A DNA stretch of 64,000 nucleotides from Fen731 sp964481885 (GTDB taxonomy: Bacteria; Actinomycetota; Humimicrobiia; Humimicrobiales; Humimicrobiaceae): the NCBI GenBank assembly GCA_964481885.1, contig CAYZUS010000002.1, forward strand, positions 62,001-126,000. Reading direction: 5' to 3'. The translations under genes and the position numbers were made by a program. The notes below the pieces were generated by a model. The model was given only the letters and a program-made list of their open reading frames with translations, was not told the origin of the DNA and did no database searches. Below, in pieces: positions 54,423-62,407 of this stretch; within the stretch, counting starts at the first letter, position 1, and each line of letters opens with the position of its first letter.

Positions 54423-54929
54423 TTATATGTCAATAGCTTCAGGATCAGTATTGGAATTTATAACACTCCACATATTTAGTTCACGGTCAAAGTCCCCTAT
54501 CTTTTCAATCGGCAGTATCATATATTTGCCCGCGCCTGTGGCCGCAATCTCTCCGTCTGGGTTTATTATTTCACCTTCTGCTTCAAAGATCTTCCTGTTT
54601 TCACTTGTAAGCCTGGCCATAACCCTGATTTCCTGCTCCAGCGGTATGGGCCTTTTATATTTAATTTTAAATTCAAGTGTCACACCCCAAACTTCTGCCT
54701 CTTTCCCAATTGTTATTGTACGTCCGATTGTCTCATCCAGGATAGCAGCAGCAATCCCGCCATGGAGCCTTCCGGGATAGCCCTGGTGGTTCTGCGAGGG
54801 GCTAAAAATTGCAACCAGCTCACCCGATTGAGTCTCATAAAAAAAACTCTTCAGGCCAAAAGGATTCTGCATCCCGCAAACAAAACACATCCTTGAATTA
54901 TTCTGCTTTCCTGTAACTTTATATAACAT
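54423..54929 (-). CDS. Hotdog-fold thioesterase (PaaI-like)
   Basis: The 168-residue protein carries the hotdog signature, with SQNHQGYPGRLHGGIAAAILDETIGRT as the helix containing the catalytic region and EFKIKYKRPIPLEQEIRVMA in the following strands. An unusual start (SRMCFVCGMQNPFGLKSFF, two Cys) precedes the domain, a feature seen in some acyl-CoA thioesterase homologues. It probably hydrolyses an acyl-CoA or aryl-CoA. Stands alone in a gene-poor stretch. Confidence 0.82.
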   Translation of the reverse strand: MLYKVTGKQNNSRMCFVCGMQNPFGLKSFFYETQSGELVAIFSPSQNHQGYPGRLHGGIAAAILDETIGRTITIGKEAEVWGVTLEFKIKYKRPIPLEQEIRVMARLTSENRKIFEAEGEIINPDGEIAATGAGKYMILPIEKIGDFDRELNMWSVINSNTDPEAIDI

Positions 54930-55347
54930 ATTTTCTCCATTTTTCTAATAATTTATACTGCCTGCAATCAGCAGAGAAACAGGTCTTTCCTGATAGTTTT
55001 TGACTTAAAAAAAGTCCTGCAGGCAGACTATTACCATGTAACAGATTATCACTGGCAACTTTTGCTCAAAAAAATTCTATCTGTTAAATTTAATCCAGAG
55101 ATAGTTCTTTCCTGAAGAAGTATTATATTATAAATTTGAAAATTTTTAATGATTTTAATTTTTATAAAATCAGGATGGCAGGTTTTTTAAACCTGCTCTA
55201 CCTGTTACAAGTCAAAAATTTAATATAACTTAACATTGCTGACTTTATAATATTTTAAAAACAAATAGCAAAATCCTTCGATATATTGTCAGTAAATTTA
55301 TAAGGCAGAATTATATATTCCGTAAAATGATTAATCAGGAAGCATGT
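54930..55347. other. Intergenic region with two inverted repeats, no gene seen
   Basis: CTGCCTGCA (54958-54966) is the inverse of TGCAGGCAG (55018-55026), just upstream of the thioesterase gene. GCAGGTTT (55178-55185) pairs with AAACCTGC (55189-55196) in a tight hairpin. The rest is AT-rich with no supportable coding frame. Confidence 0.5.
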
Positions 55348-55383
55348 AAAAATTGAGCCCGGATATCTCCGAGCTCAATTTTT
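55348..55383 (-). terminator. Intrinsic terminator of the adhesin gene
   Basis: AAAAATTGAGC (55348-55358) pairs perfectly with GCTCAATTTTT (55373-55383), with an inner GGA/TCC stem. On the minus strand the stem itself ends in TTTTT. It starts about 45 bp after the adhesin stop. Confidence 0.8.
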
Positions 55384-55428
55384 CTGGACGTCTGTGAGGT
55401 TATAAGGAAAACTATTATTTTATATTTT

Positions 55429-57870
55429 CTATTTTTTTACATGTTTCCACTTTAAAGTCATTCTTCTTGATAATGTCACAGCCACCATTGCAAGTCCTGC
55501 CATTAATATTGTCAGGCCTGCTATAGGTATAACAGGAGCCTGGCCCGTAAAGGCAAGAACCTGAATGCCGCCTTCGGTCAGTCCTGCTACTGTAACTGTG
55601 CCGCCCCCGCCTGTCACAACCGGTGAATCTGTGACATTAAGCGTTATGCTTGTGCTTGTTGCATTAAATGTAACTGAATATGATGCGGGGTCAAGATTGT
55701 AACCGGCTGGTGCGATATATTCTTTTACAGAATATGTCCCCCAATTCTGAAGTGTTACAGCGACAGAACCATTCTCTCCTGTCGTAACTCTTTCAACAAG
55801 ATTGCCACTGCTGTCAAATATATCATACGTTGCACCGGGAACTGCAATGCCCGTTACTGAATTCGTTTTTGTGAGCCTGAACTGGCTGGGTATTCTTGTG
55901 TCAGCCATTTGTACTTCTGGATTTAAATTATAAACTACAGGATTCACGGCCTCGATATTAATATTGTTTGATATCACAGAAACTTTTGACGGAATTGTAA
56001 CTGGTATATTTGAAGCCAGACTATAACCTGCCGGTGCTGTACTTTCTTTAACCAGATAATCTCCCCAAGCAAGTCCTTCAAACCCTGCGATGTCGCCATT
56101 ACTGTCGGTTGTCTGATCTGCTACTGCAGCGCCCCATGCGTCCATAGCCTGGATTCCGTTGCCATCCAGCAAGCTTATGATAGCACCTGCAAGGCCCACG
56201 CTGTTCACTCCATCTGATTTGTGGACAGTTATTTCGCCGGGTATTCTCCATTCTTTGGAAGCTGTTGCAGTTGGTTCAAACAGGTTTGTAAGAATCAGCA
56301 ACTGATTAGAGCCACTTGGACGAGATGTTGGGAAGGTTGTTATTTTTGGATAAAGAATCGATCCTCCGGGTGTTATGTATGTGCTGGTTGTCTCCACTCC
56401 GTCACCATTCACATCTACATATGCCTTAATAGTATCCAAAGAATTATTTAGACCTGAAAAAGTATTTTTATCCGCATATAAGAATACATTGCCAATGCCG
56501 CCTGTTGTTGTTGTGATTGATGTTTGTGTAACTTTGGCTCCTCCATTCAGAAAATAACCCTGTCCTGATGTAACTGACAAGTAAACGGTTGCTCCGGAAA
56601 TACCTAATCCCGAATAATTGTTAACATTAATAGTCAGCGGATGGCTGTTGAGATCGAGCTGTGTTGGGCTATTGTCCTTTAAGTAATTAATATCTGTAGT
56701 TGGGTTGATGGAGACAGAACCTGCAATATTGTCTACTCTGCTTAAAATTGATGCTACAAGAGGCCTTATGGCTGCTATGCCTGATTTCGAGTAATCAAAT
56801 GTGTTTAAATCTGTTGCACTGGCTGCGCTTACAAGGTGCCAGAAAGCTTCCTGCATTGCTGCTGCCTTTTCGTTTGCAGTATAATTTAAATCACCGTCAA
56901 GATCGCTTACGGCACCCGGATCCTTTGTAAACCAGCCTGCATTAAAACTATTCGCCAAAGCCTGTATTGAAGCCGGAAGCGGCCAGGTTAGTGAAGAATC
57001 ATTTTTACCGGAAGGAATATTGTTGTTTGCATTGTATTCCAAAAAACCATAGACATCAAAATCATCCCCGGTATAATCATTAAGGTAGTGCTGCAAATCT
57101 ATACAGAAAGCTATCATATTATCATCCGTTCCTGCTGGTGTAAGATCTCTGTGAACATCAACATACATTACTTCTTCGTAGAACTGGCTGCCTGTTAATC
57201 TTGGCCCATTTCCTTCAAATTCTGCAGTTGCTCTGTCTTTAAATGTTGTGCCGGCATTCAGGCCACTTGTTACAGATATTGCTGTTAATTTATATTCTGC
57301 GCTTCCAAGTATTGAATATGTGTAAATAAAGTTTCCCTGTTCATTAGCGACAGCCAGACCTGCAAATTCTATTTCACCGGTAGCTTTATAAAAAGTCAGC
57401 TCAATTTCATCTTCAGGTTTAAAGCCGCTTCCAAACACAGTTACTGTCTCTCCCGGATTGTAATCATCTTTGTCAGTGCTTATTACTGGAGAATAAACTA
57501 CCTCAGTATTTACAGGTTCATCGTTTTTGGCAGCCTCGGTCTCAGTAACAGGTGAAGTATCTGCCGCTGCCTGTTCTTCTGTAGTTATTTCAGTATCAGT
57601 GGTCTCTGTTGTCACGGCTCCATCATTAGTTGCCGTTTCTGCGTTTGCTTCCTGTTCGATATCTGTGGGTTCTGTAGTTGTACCGCTGGCATCTGCACTT
57701 GTCTCAACTGTAGTTTCCTGGGTGGCAGTTGCTTGCGTAGTGTCTGCCGTTGCCACACCTTCTCCTTCAGCAAATATAACTGAAGGTATCGCAAAAAATG
57801 CAATAACGACAATCATTAGTGCTATAAATGGTATTTTCTTTAGCAGACTCATTCTTTTTAAGCTTCTCAC
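55429..57870 (-). CDS. Cell-wall adhesin with thioester domain, Cna-B repeats and LAFTG sorting signal
   Basis: The 813-residue surface protein has a signal peptide (about 1-34), a Thr/Glu-rich stalk (35-120) and an Ig-like domain (126-212). A thioester domain of about 215-400 follows, in which Cys256 (MIAFCIDL) and Gln340 (AAMQEAFWHLV) match the Cys-Gln pair that forms an internal thioester for covalent host or surface attachment. Further Ig-like parts and two Cna-B/SpaA-type repeats follow (EITVHKSDG, FRLTKTNSVTG, with KEYIAPAGYNLDP). LAFTG at 772-776 precedes a membrane helix and basic tail, the sortase sorting signal. Starts at GTG 57868-57870 after GGAG. No sortase gene is in the window. 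Preceded by a c-di-GMP-II riboswitch. Confidence 0.85.
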   Translation of the reverse strand: MRSLKRMSLLKKIPFIALMIVVIAFFAIPSVIFAEGEGVATADTTQATATQETTVETSADASGTTTEPTDIEQEANAETATNDGAVTTETTDTEITTEEQAAADTSPVTETEAAKNDEPVNTEVVYSPVISTDKDDYNPGETVTVFGSGFKPEDEIELTFYKATGEIEFAGLAVANEQGNFIYTYSILGSAEYKLTAISVTSGLNAGTTFKDRATAEFEGNGPRLTGSQFYEEVMYVDVHRDLTPAGTDDNMIAFCIDLQHYLNDYTGDDFDVYGFLEYNANNNIPSGKNDSSLTWPLPASIQALANSFNAGWFTKDPGAVSDLDGDLNYTANEKAAAMQEAFWHLVSAASATDLNTFDYSKSGIAAIRPLVASILSRVDNIAGSVSINPTTDINYLKDNSPTQLDLNSHPLTINVNNYSGLGISGATVYLSVTSGQGYFLNGGAKVTQTSITTTTGGIGNVFLYADKNTFSGLNNSLDTIKAYVDVNGDGVETTSTYITPGGSILYPKITTFPTSRPSGSNQLLILTNLFEPTATASKEWRIPGEITVHKSDGVNSVGLAGAIISLLDGNGIQAMDAWGAAVADQTTDSNGDIAGFEGLAWGDYLVKESTAPAGYSLASNIPVTIPSKVSVISNNINIEAVNPVVYNLNPEVQMADTRIPSQFRLTKTNSVTGIAVPGATYDIFDSSGNLVERVTTGENGSVAVTLQNWGTYSVKEYIAPAGYNLDPASYSVTFNATSTSITLNVTDSPVVTGGGGTVTVAGLTEGGIQVLAFTGQAPVIPIAGLTILMAGLAMVAVTLSRRMTLKWKHVKK

Positions 57871-57932
57871 TTCTTACTCCTTTTTTTAAAAAATTCTAAT
57901 TTTTAAATTTATTCTTTTCCCAAAAACAAAAA

Positions 57933-57962
57933 AACCGACTAAAACATTATTATTAGTCGGTT
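57933..57962 (-). terminator. Terminator in the adhesin leader (riboswitch expression platform)
   Basis: AACCGACTAA (57933-57942) pairs with TTAGTCGGTT (57953-57962), and on the minus strand TTTTTTTGTTTTTG follows, a full intrinsic terminator before the coding region. In the minus-strand RNA its 5' arm uses the last bases of the aptamer (AACCGACUAA), so aptamer folding and termination exclude each other. Confidence 0.85.
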
Positions 57963-58023
57963 ACGCTACTAGCTCCACTTTCCCCTAAGCGTCCAAATTA
58001 AAGAAAAGCTTCAAAGCTTCTAA
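57953..58023 (-). promoter_or_regulatory. Cyclic di-GMP-II riboswitch aptamer
   Basis: Read on the minus strand, the leader contains UUUAAUUUGGACGCUU and, after a variable loop, AGUAGCGUAACCGAC. The known class II aptamer has UUUAAAUUGGGCACUU and AGUAGUGCAACCGAC. The ACGC/GCGU stem replaces GCAC/GUGC with preserved pairing. P1 (UUAG/CUAA) starts exactly after ACCGA, and the 27-nt distance from P1 to GG is the same as in the reference structure. The distal arm is poorly paired. The overlap with the terminator predicts ligand turns the gene ON. Confidence 0.82.
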
Positions 58024-58074
58024 ATATTATTCAGTTTTTTTCTGAATTATCAGTGAAATTAATTCAGTTAAACA

Positions 58075-58103
58075 ATAATAAGTCTTTGGCTTATTTCTGT
58101 CAA
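58075..58103 (-). promoter_or_regulatory. Promoter of the riboswitch-adhesin transcript
   Basis: On the minus strand TTGACA (58098-58103) and TATTAT (58075-58080) are spaced by exactly 17 bp. The predicted start near 58068 gives a leader of about 200 nt that contains the riboswitch and terminator. Confidence 0.78.
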
Positions 58104-58456
58104 GTTTTTTTAATATTTTATTTAATTTTTTTTTTATATTATTTTTATTTATTTGTTATATATTAACATATAAAATAATAGAAACCATCATAACCTGACC
58201 AAAAGCTGCATATTGACACAATGCTCCACCAGCTAAGGATAGTGCTGCAAAAGCAGAAAAGACAACAGAAACATAGTCACGCCCGGCCTACCGTAAGTAT
58301 CATTAGTGGCAGCGCTTAAAATCAGTAAAAACAAATACATATCCTGATGCCCGTCAATAATATAGAAAAGCTAAAAACATTATTTTACGGCAAGGGGGCG
58401 AAAGTAATGATAGTAAAAAAAGACTGCAAAAAATAATTAATAAAACAATAAAAACA
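58104..58456. other. Intergenic region between divergent promoters, no gene seen
   Basis: The 353-bp AT-rich gap contains a small GCTGC/GCAGC-type hairpin near 58245 and a GC-richer patch near 58290, but no supportable frame or known RNA motif. Confidence 0.4.
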
Positions 58457-58486
58457 TTGACATGCCTTGCTCATAAACAATAGAAT
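58457..58486 (+). promoter_or_regulatory. Promoter of the DUF1295 gene
   Basis: TTGACA (58457-58462) and TAGAAT (58481-58486) are spaced by 18 bp. The predicted transcription start near 58493 rules out the TTG at 58489 as the start codon, favouring ATG 58528. Confidence 0.65.
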
Positions 58487-58527
58487 TCTTGATATTTGTA
58501 AAAACTAATGGAAGGCTCCTAAAATTA

Positions 58528-59418
58528 ATGAAAACTTCAGCCATAAATAAAAAGATCTGGTCTTTTTTAATTGTTTTTGTGATATATATTTTGGCTTTTT
58601 TAGCCGGTTTTCTGATATATGCCGTTTCCAAATATAAAATCAATATTCTGCTGATAACCTTTATCGCTGATATTGCAGCGACCCTTATAGTCTGGGGCGC
58701 AGGCCTGATATTTAAAAATTCCAGCGTCTATGATCCGTACTGGAGTGTTGCGCCTGCAGCTATTGTTTCTTTCTGGATAATAGTTAAAAAAACTGAGCTT
58801 TCCGTTTCAGTTATTTTAATGCTTTCGGTACTAATTATCTGGGCAGCCAGGCTTACTATAAATTGGGCTCTGCGTTGGAAAGGATTAAAGCATGAGGACT
58901 GGCGATACTTAATGCTAAAAGTCAAATCCCCCCGAATGTGGTTTCTTACAAATCTCGTGGGTATTAACCTTATGCCCACTGCAATAGTTTTTTTGGTATT
59001 GATTCCGGTATACTACAGTATAGGATTTGCCGGAAAGGTTAATTACCTAATCATTATCGGGTTTATCATCAGTATTGCTGCGGTTATAGTTCAAACCATA
59101 TCAGATGCCCAAATGGATCTTTTCCGGAAAAGTAGCACCGGCGGCAACATTGACCTGGGTTTGTGGCGACTCTCACGCCACCCTAACTATTTTGGCGAAG
59201 TGCTGTTCTGGTGGGGCCTATGGATAATGCAGATGGGAATCAATCCGCAAAAATGGATAACAGTTGCAGGCCCTGTAGTTATGGCGCTTCTTTTTGTTTT
59301 TATAAGCATCCCGATGATGGAAAAGCATGTTATCGAATCCAAACCGGATTATCTGCTCTATAAAAAACAGGTTGCGATGCTTATTCCGTGGTGCAGGAAA
59401 AAACTATTCAACCAATAA
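58528..59418 (+). CDS. DUF1295 (steroid 5-alpha-reductase-like) membrane protein
   Basis: The 296-residue multi-helix membrane protein has the family's C-terminal motif. GLWRLSRHPNYFGEVLFWWGLW is the ISPxH/SRHPNY-type NADPH and active region, and LIPWCRKKL ends the protein. The domain is related to steroid 5-alpha-reductase, delta-sterol reductases and isoprenylcysteine methyltransferases, and its bacterial role is unclear. The open frame reaches back to TTG 58489, but a promoter starts transcription beyond that codon. Monocistronic. Confidence 0.82.
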   Translation: MKTSAINKKIWSFLIVFVIYILAFLAGFLIYAVSKYKINILLITFIADIAATLIVWGAGLIFKNSSVYDPYWSVAPAAIVSFWIIVKKTELSVSVILMLSVLIIWAARLTINWALRWKGLKHEDWRYLMLKVKSPRMWFLTNLVGINLMPTAIVFLVLIPVYYSIGFAGKVNYLIIIGFIISIAAVIVQTISDAQMDLFRKSSTGGNIDLGLWRLSRHPNYFGEVLFWWGLWIMQMGINPQKWITVAGPVVMALLFVFISIPMMEKHVIESKPDYLLYKKQVAMLIPWCRKKLFNQ

Positions 59419-59639
59419 TCATTATAAAGTTATGCTGCCTTTGAAGAATACAGCCGATTTTTTGTTTTGAGCATGCCTGCGCGGTTAATAAGATTTTATA
59501 TTAATCCTGGACAGCACTCTGTGATCATACAAATTGCCACATTGGCAGCTCAGTAAATGCACGTGCACCTAACGACTGGCCGCCTGTTTGCCTGGCAACA
59601 AAGAGCCTTTCACTAGTATTTTCCTGTTTGTGTTTATGT

Positions 59640-60035
59640 TTATTTAGCCAGCACTGAAGCAATCTGAGCAAGCAGTTCCTTGGGCTGGACAGGCTTGTCA
59701 ACAAAAAGGCTGACCGGAAGCCAGGAATCTTCGATGTCCTGATTTGAAAATCTCCCGACATATGTCCCTCTTTCGTTGACTGCTGAAAGCATGATTATGG
59801 GAATTTTAACAAGCTTGTCGTTTGCTTTCAGATTCCTTGCAATTTCAAATCCTGCAGCACTGTCTTCCGGAAACATAACGTCAAGTATAATAAGGTCGGG
59901 ATTATAGCTCATGACATTTTCAACTGCATTTTCATCATTATATTGTGCCTTGACTTCATATCCATTGGCCTTCAGAACGATAGAAATTGACTCAACTATA
60001 TCCCTGTCATCATCAATAATATAAATTTTCTTCAT
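59640..60035 (-). CDS. Stand-alone response regulator receiver protein
   Basis: The 131-residue CheY-like receiver begins MKKIYIIDDDRDIVES with the acidic cluster. The phospho-acceptor Asp is in PDLIILDVMFPED, the Thr/Ser position in IIMLSA and the conserved Lys in VDKPVQPKEL. ATG 60035 is preferred over the longer frame because GAGGGGGT lies six bases upstream. It has no output domain, so it may relay phosphate or bind a partner. It is divergent from the sensor kinase 81 bp away, so they probably pair. Confidence 0.87.
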   Translation of the reverse strand: MKKIYIIDDDRDIVESISIVLKANGYEVKAQYNDENAVENVMSYNPDLIILDVMFPEDSAAGFEIARNLKANDKLVKIPIIMLSAVNERGTYVGRFSNQDIEDSWLPVSLFVDKPVQPKELLAQIASVLAK

Positions 60036-60116
60036 CCAGACCCCCTCATTACAAATTATTGTTTTAAGAATTCCAATCTCATTGTACAATATAAATATTA
60101 AAAATAAAGGAAAAAA

Positions 60117-61280
60117 ATGGACGAAGGTGTAATAGCTTTAATTGGAGCGGGAAATGGCGGGCTTGCCTTGCTCAAAGTGCTTCTTGATATCCCCAGTGTA
60201 AAGGTCAAATATGTATGCGATAAAAATCCAAACGCCATAGGCATTCTTTATGCAAAAAACCACGGTATTGCATACACACCGGATTACAGCCGGATCATAG
60301 AAGATAAAGAAATAAATCTGATATTTGAAGCTACCGGGGACCCTTATGTTTTTTCTGATCTGAGTGAAAAAAATTCCTCTAAAATAAGTCTTATAGGTGC
60401 AGACGGGTCCAAAATAATTTATCATTTTCTTGACGCCTATAATGGAGTAAACAAGAATCTCAACGAATACAAGATAAATCTTGAAAGAAAGATAATTGAA
60501 AGAACTGAAGAGCTTGAAAAAGCAAACACAAGGCTTGAAAAAGAAATGCTGGAGTATGAAAAGATAAGCCAGAAGCTTTATGAAATAAATAATGAAAAAA
60601 CCAAATATCTCCTTTATGCTACTCACCAGCTTAAAGCTCCCTTTGCAGCAATACAAAGCTATGTCGATATAATTCTTGATGGATATACCGGTGAAATACC
60701 CATTAGCACAAGAGATATTATACTCAAGGTAAAGGAAAGATGTGAGTTACTGACAAATGTCATCAAGGAAATGCTCGAACTTGCAAAATTAAAATCCAGA
60801 GATTCTGCAGACTCCATATTAAGCAGGATAAATATTAGAGAAATCCTGTTATCAGTAGTCAAGCGTTTTACCGTCGTAGCCCTGACGAAGCAAATACAGA
60901 TAGAGTATGTCCCCGGGGAAGAAGACTATTATGTAATGGGCAGTGAAAAACAGGTGGATATTTTATTTTCAACACTCATGGAGAATGCCATAGATTATTC
61001 TTCACCCGGCTCTACTATTTCAGTTATAGTTAAAAAAATCGGGACATCTCAGCTTTATGCAGGAATAAAAGATCAGGGCATCGGCATTTCAGAAAAAAAC
61101 ATAGATAAAATTTTCAATGAATTCTTCAGGTCCAATAATGCGGTGGAATTTCACAATAACGGAACCGGACTTGGGTTATCAATTGCAAAGGAAGTCGCCG
61201 CTATACATAACACTACCATACAGGTAGAAAGTGAAATAGGTAAAGGTTCCTGCTTTTCAGTTATTTTCCGGCTCGCGTAA
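60117..61280 (+). CDS. Sensor histidine kinase with N-terminal NAD-binding-like Rossmann domain
   Basis: The 387-residue protein has no membrane helices. Residues 1-110 form a dinucleotide-binding-like domain with GAGNGG at 10-15, VKVKYVCDKNP with the acidic end of strand 2, and later ATGDP. A coiled coil (116-165) follows. The HisKA domain has His170 in the HQLKAPF motif, and the HATPase domain shows the N box (LMENAIDYSS), G1 (DQGIGISEKN) and G2 (GTGLGLSIAKEV). A Rossmann domain as the sensory input suggests redox or NAD(P)-state sensing. Divergent from a stand-alone response regulator. Confidence 0.85.
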   Translation: MDEGVIALIGAGNGGLALLKVLLDIPSVKVKYVCDKNPNAIGILYAKNHGIAYTPDYSRIIEDKEINLIFEATGDPYVFSDLSEKNSSKISLIGADGSKIIYHFLDAYNGVNKNLNEYKINLERKIIERTEELEKANTRLEKEMLEYEKISQKLYEINNEKTKYLLYATHQLKAPFAAIQSYVDIILDGYTGEIPISTRDIILKVKERCELLTNVIKEMLELAKLKSRDSADSILSRINIREILLSVVKRFTVVALTKQIQIEYVPGEEDYYVMGSEKQVDILFSTLMENAIDYSSPGSTISVIVKKIGTSQLYAGIKDQGIGISEKNIDKIFNEFFRSNNAVEFHNNGTGLGLSIAKEVAAIHNTTIQVESEIGKGSCFSVIFRLA

Positions 61281-61402
61281 AATAAATAATAAATCCTGCT
61301 TATAACTGAGGGCCACTTAACTATCTTATCATTTGGCAACTTTTCACAAGACGATATCGTAGAGTTACAATGTTTCTGCTGTGGCAGGCAAATCCTGAAA
61401 CC

Positions 61403-61433
61403 AATATGGCCCCAATTTACCTGGGGCCATATT
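61403..61433. terminator. Bidirectional terminator hairpin
   Basis: AATATGGCCCC (61403-61413) pairs perfectly with GGGGCCATATT (61423-61433) over a 9-nt loop. It lies between the convergent kinase and PDZ-lipoprotein genes and has weak U tracts on both strands. Confidence 0.7.
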
Positions 61434-61479
61434 TAAAAACTTTGAACTACTTTTCGGCAACAATTAAAACAAAACTATT

Positions 61480-62166
61480 TTAATAGGTCTCATTGTCATT
61501 TTGTCCACTTTTTTCAGGACAGTTAGAGTTATTCTGATTTTCATCGGCTCTTGGACAATTTCCACAACCTTTATAACTCTCACTGCTTTGGTTTCCTTTT
61601 TCCGTATCAGTAAGAACATTTGACATTGATTCAAGAACAACACCAAATTCCTGGCTTTGTCCATCTCTGTTAACTGTCACTTTTATGGTTTCCCCTATTT
61701 TGTGCCCCAAAACTGCCTGGGACAAATCAGCAGGACTATTTATTTCCTTGCCATCTGCAGCTGTAATAATATCCATTTCCCGGACTCCTGCCTCCTGTGC
61801 AGGACTTCCTGAAATCACACTATTAACCAGAACACCTTTTACATCATTTTCAGGCTGAACCATTTCAATTCCCATAAACGGCGTATTTTCCAAATCGTTG
61901 CAGATGCTCTGATCTTTATCCAAACTATTCCTGTCTTCAGGGAGGCAGGGCATTTTTCCAAAATCTCTTTTACCGGAACCGTTCCCATTTTCTTGATATC
62001 CCCTGTTTTCCATATAATCAGAGTTTCCTTTAAAATTCATTCCTTTGGAAAGCATCTTCATGGAATTAAAAGCAAGCTGACTAATCGAACAGCCACTAAA
62101 GACCGTAATCATCAGAACAGAGGCAACAAAAAGTGATGCAATTATTATTATATTTTTTCTTTTCAT
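61480..62166 (-). CDS. PDZ-domain lipoprotein with cysteine-bearing tail
   Basis: The 228-residue protein has a lipobox (VFSGC, Cys26), a Gly/Asn-rich spacer and a PDZ domain of about 92-180 (FMGIEMVQPENDVKGVLVN, GSPAQEAGVREMDIITAADG, EINSPADLSQAVLGHKIGET). No trypsin-like protease domain precedes it, so it is not HtrA. The C-terminal 40 residues are Asn/Glu-rich with three Cys (GCGNCPRADEN, NCPEKSG). It may be an extracytoplasmic chaperone or scaffold. Confidence 0.75.
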   Translation of the reverse strand: MKRKNIIIIASLFVASVLMITVFSGCSISQLAFNSMKMLSKGMNFKGNSDYMENRGYQENGNGSGKRDFGKMPCLPEDRNSLDKDQSICNDLENTPFMGIEMVQPENDVKGVLVNSVISGSPAQEAGVREMDIITAADGKEINSPADLSQAVLGHKIGETIKVTVNRDGQSQEFGVVLESMSNVLTDTEKGNQSSESYKGCGNCPRADENQNNSNCPEKSGQNDNETY

Positions 62167-62351
62167 GTTTTTTACCTTTTCGCCTGTTGTTAATATAATT
62201 ATTTTTTTTAATATTTGAATTCTTACATTTACAGGTGGATTTTACCAAAGCCACATTAAAGGCATATTAAAGCAGGATTAGAAATTCTTAATTACAAATA
62301 ACCAATCTAATTGGGTCCACTGTGGCTTGGATTGAGTATATTTACCAGGGA

Positions 62352-62389
62352 TACAGCCGAGAAACAAATATTTCTTTTCAACGGCTGTA
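62352..62389 (-). terminator. Hairpin downstream of rpoD
   Basis: TACAGCCG (62352-62359) pairs with CGGCTGTA (62382-62389), with an inner AGAAA/TTTCT stem. It lies 19 bp beyond the rpoD stop on the minus strand. The following U tract is weak. Confidence 0.55.
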
Positions 62390-62407
62390 ATATCAATATT
62401 CAGATTT

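Noticed and set aside
58240..58320. Class I c-di-GMP riboswitch or other known aptamer before the DUF1295 gene
   Set aside because: The GC-richer patch lacks the GGTAGGTAGCGGGG-type core and no consistent stem set could be drawn.
59525..59761. 78-residue minus-strand frame at the end of the response regulator
   Set aside because: It is out of frame with the well-supported receiver domain and has no ribosome site.
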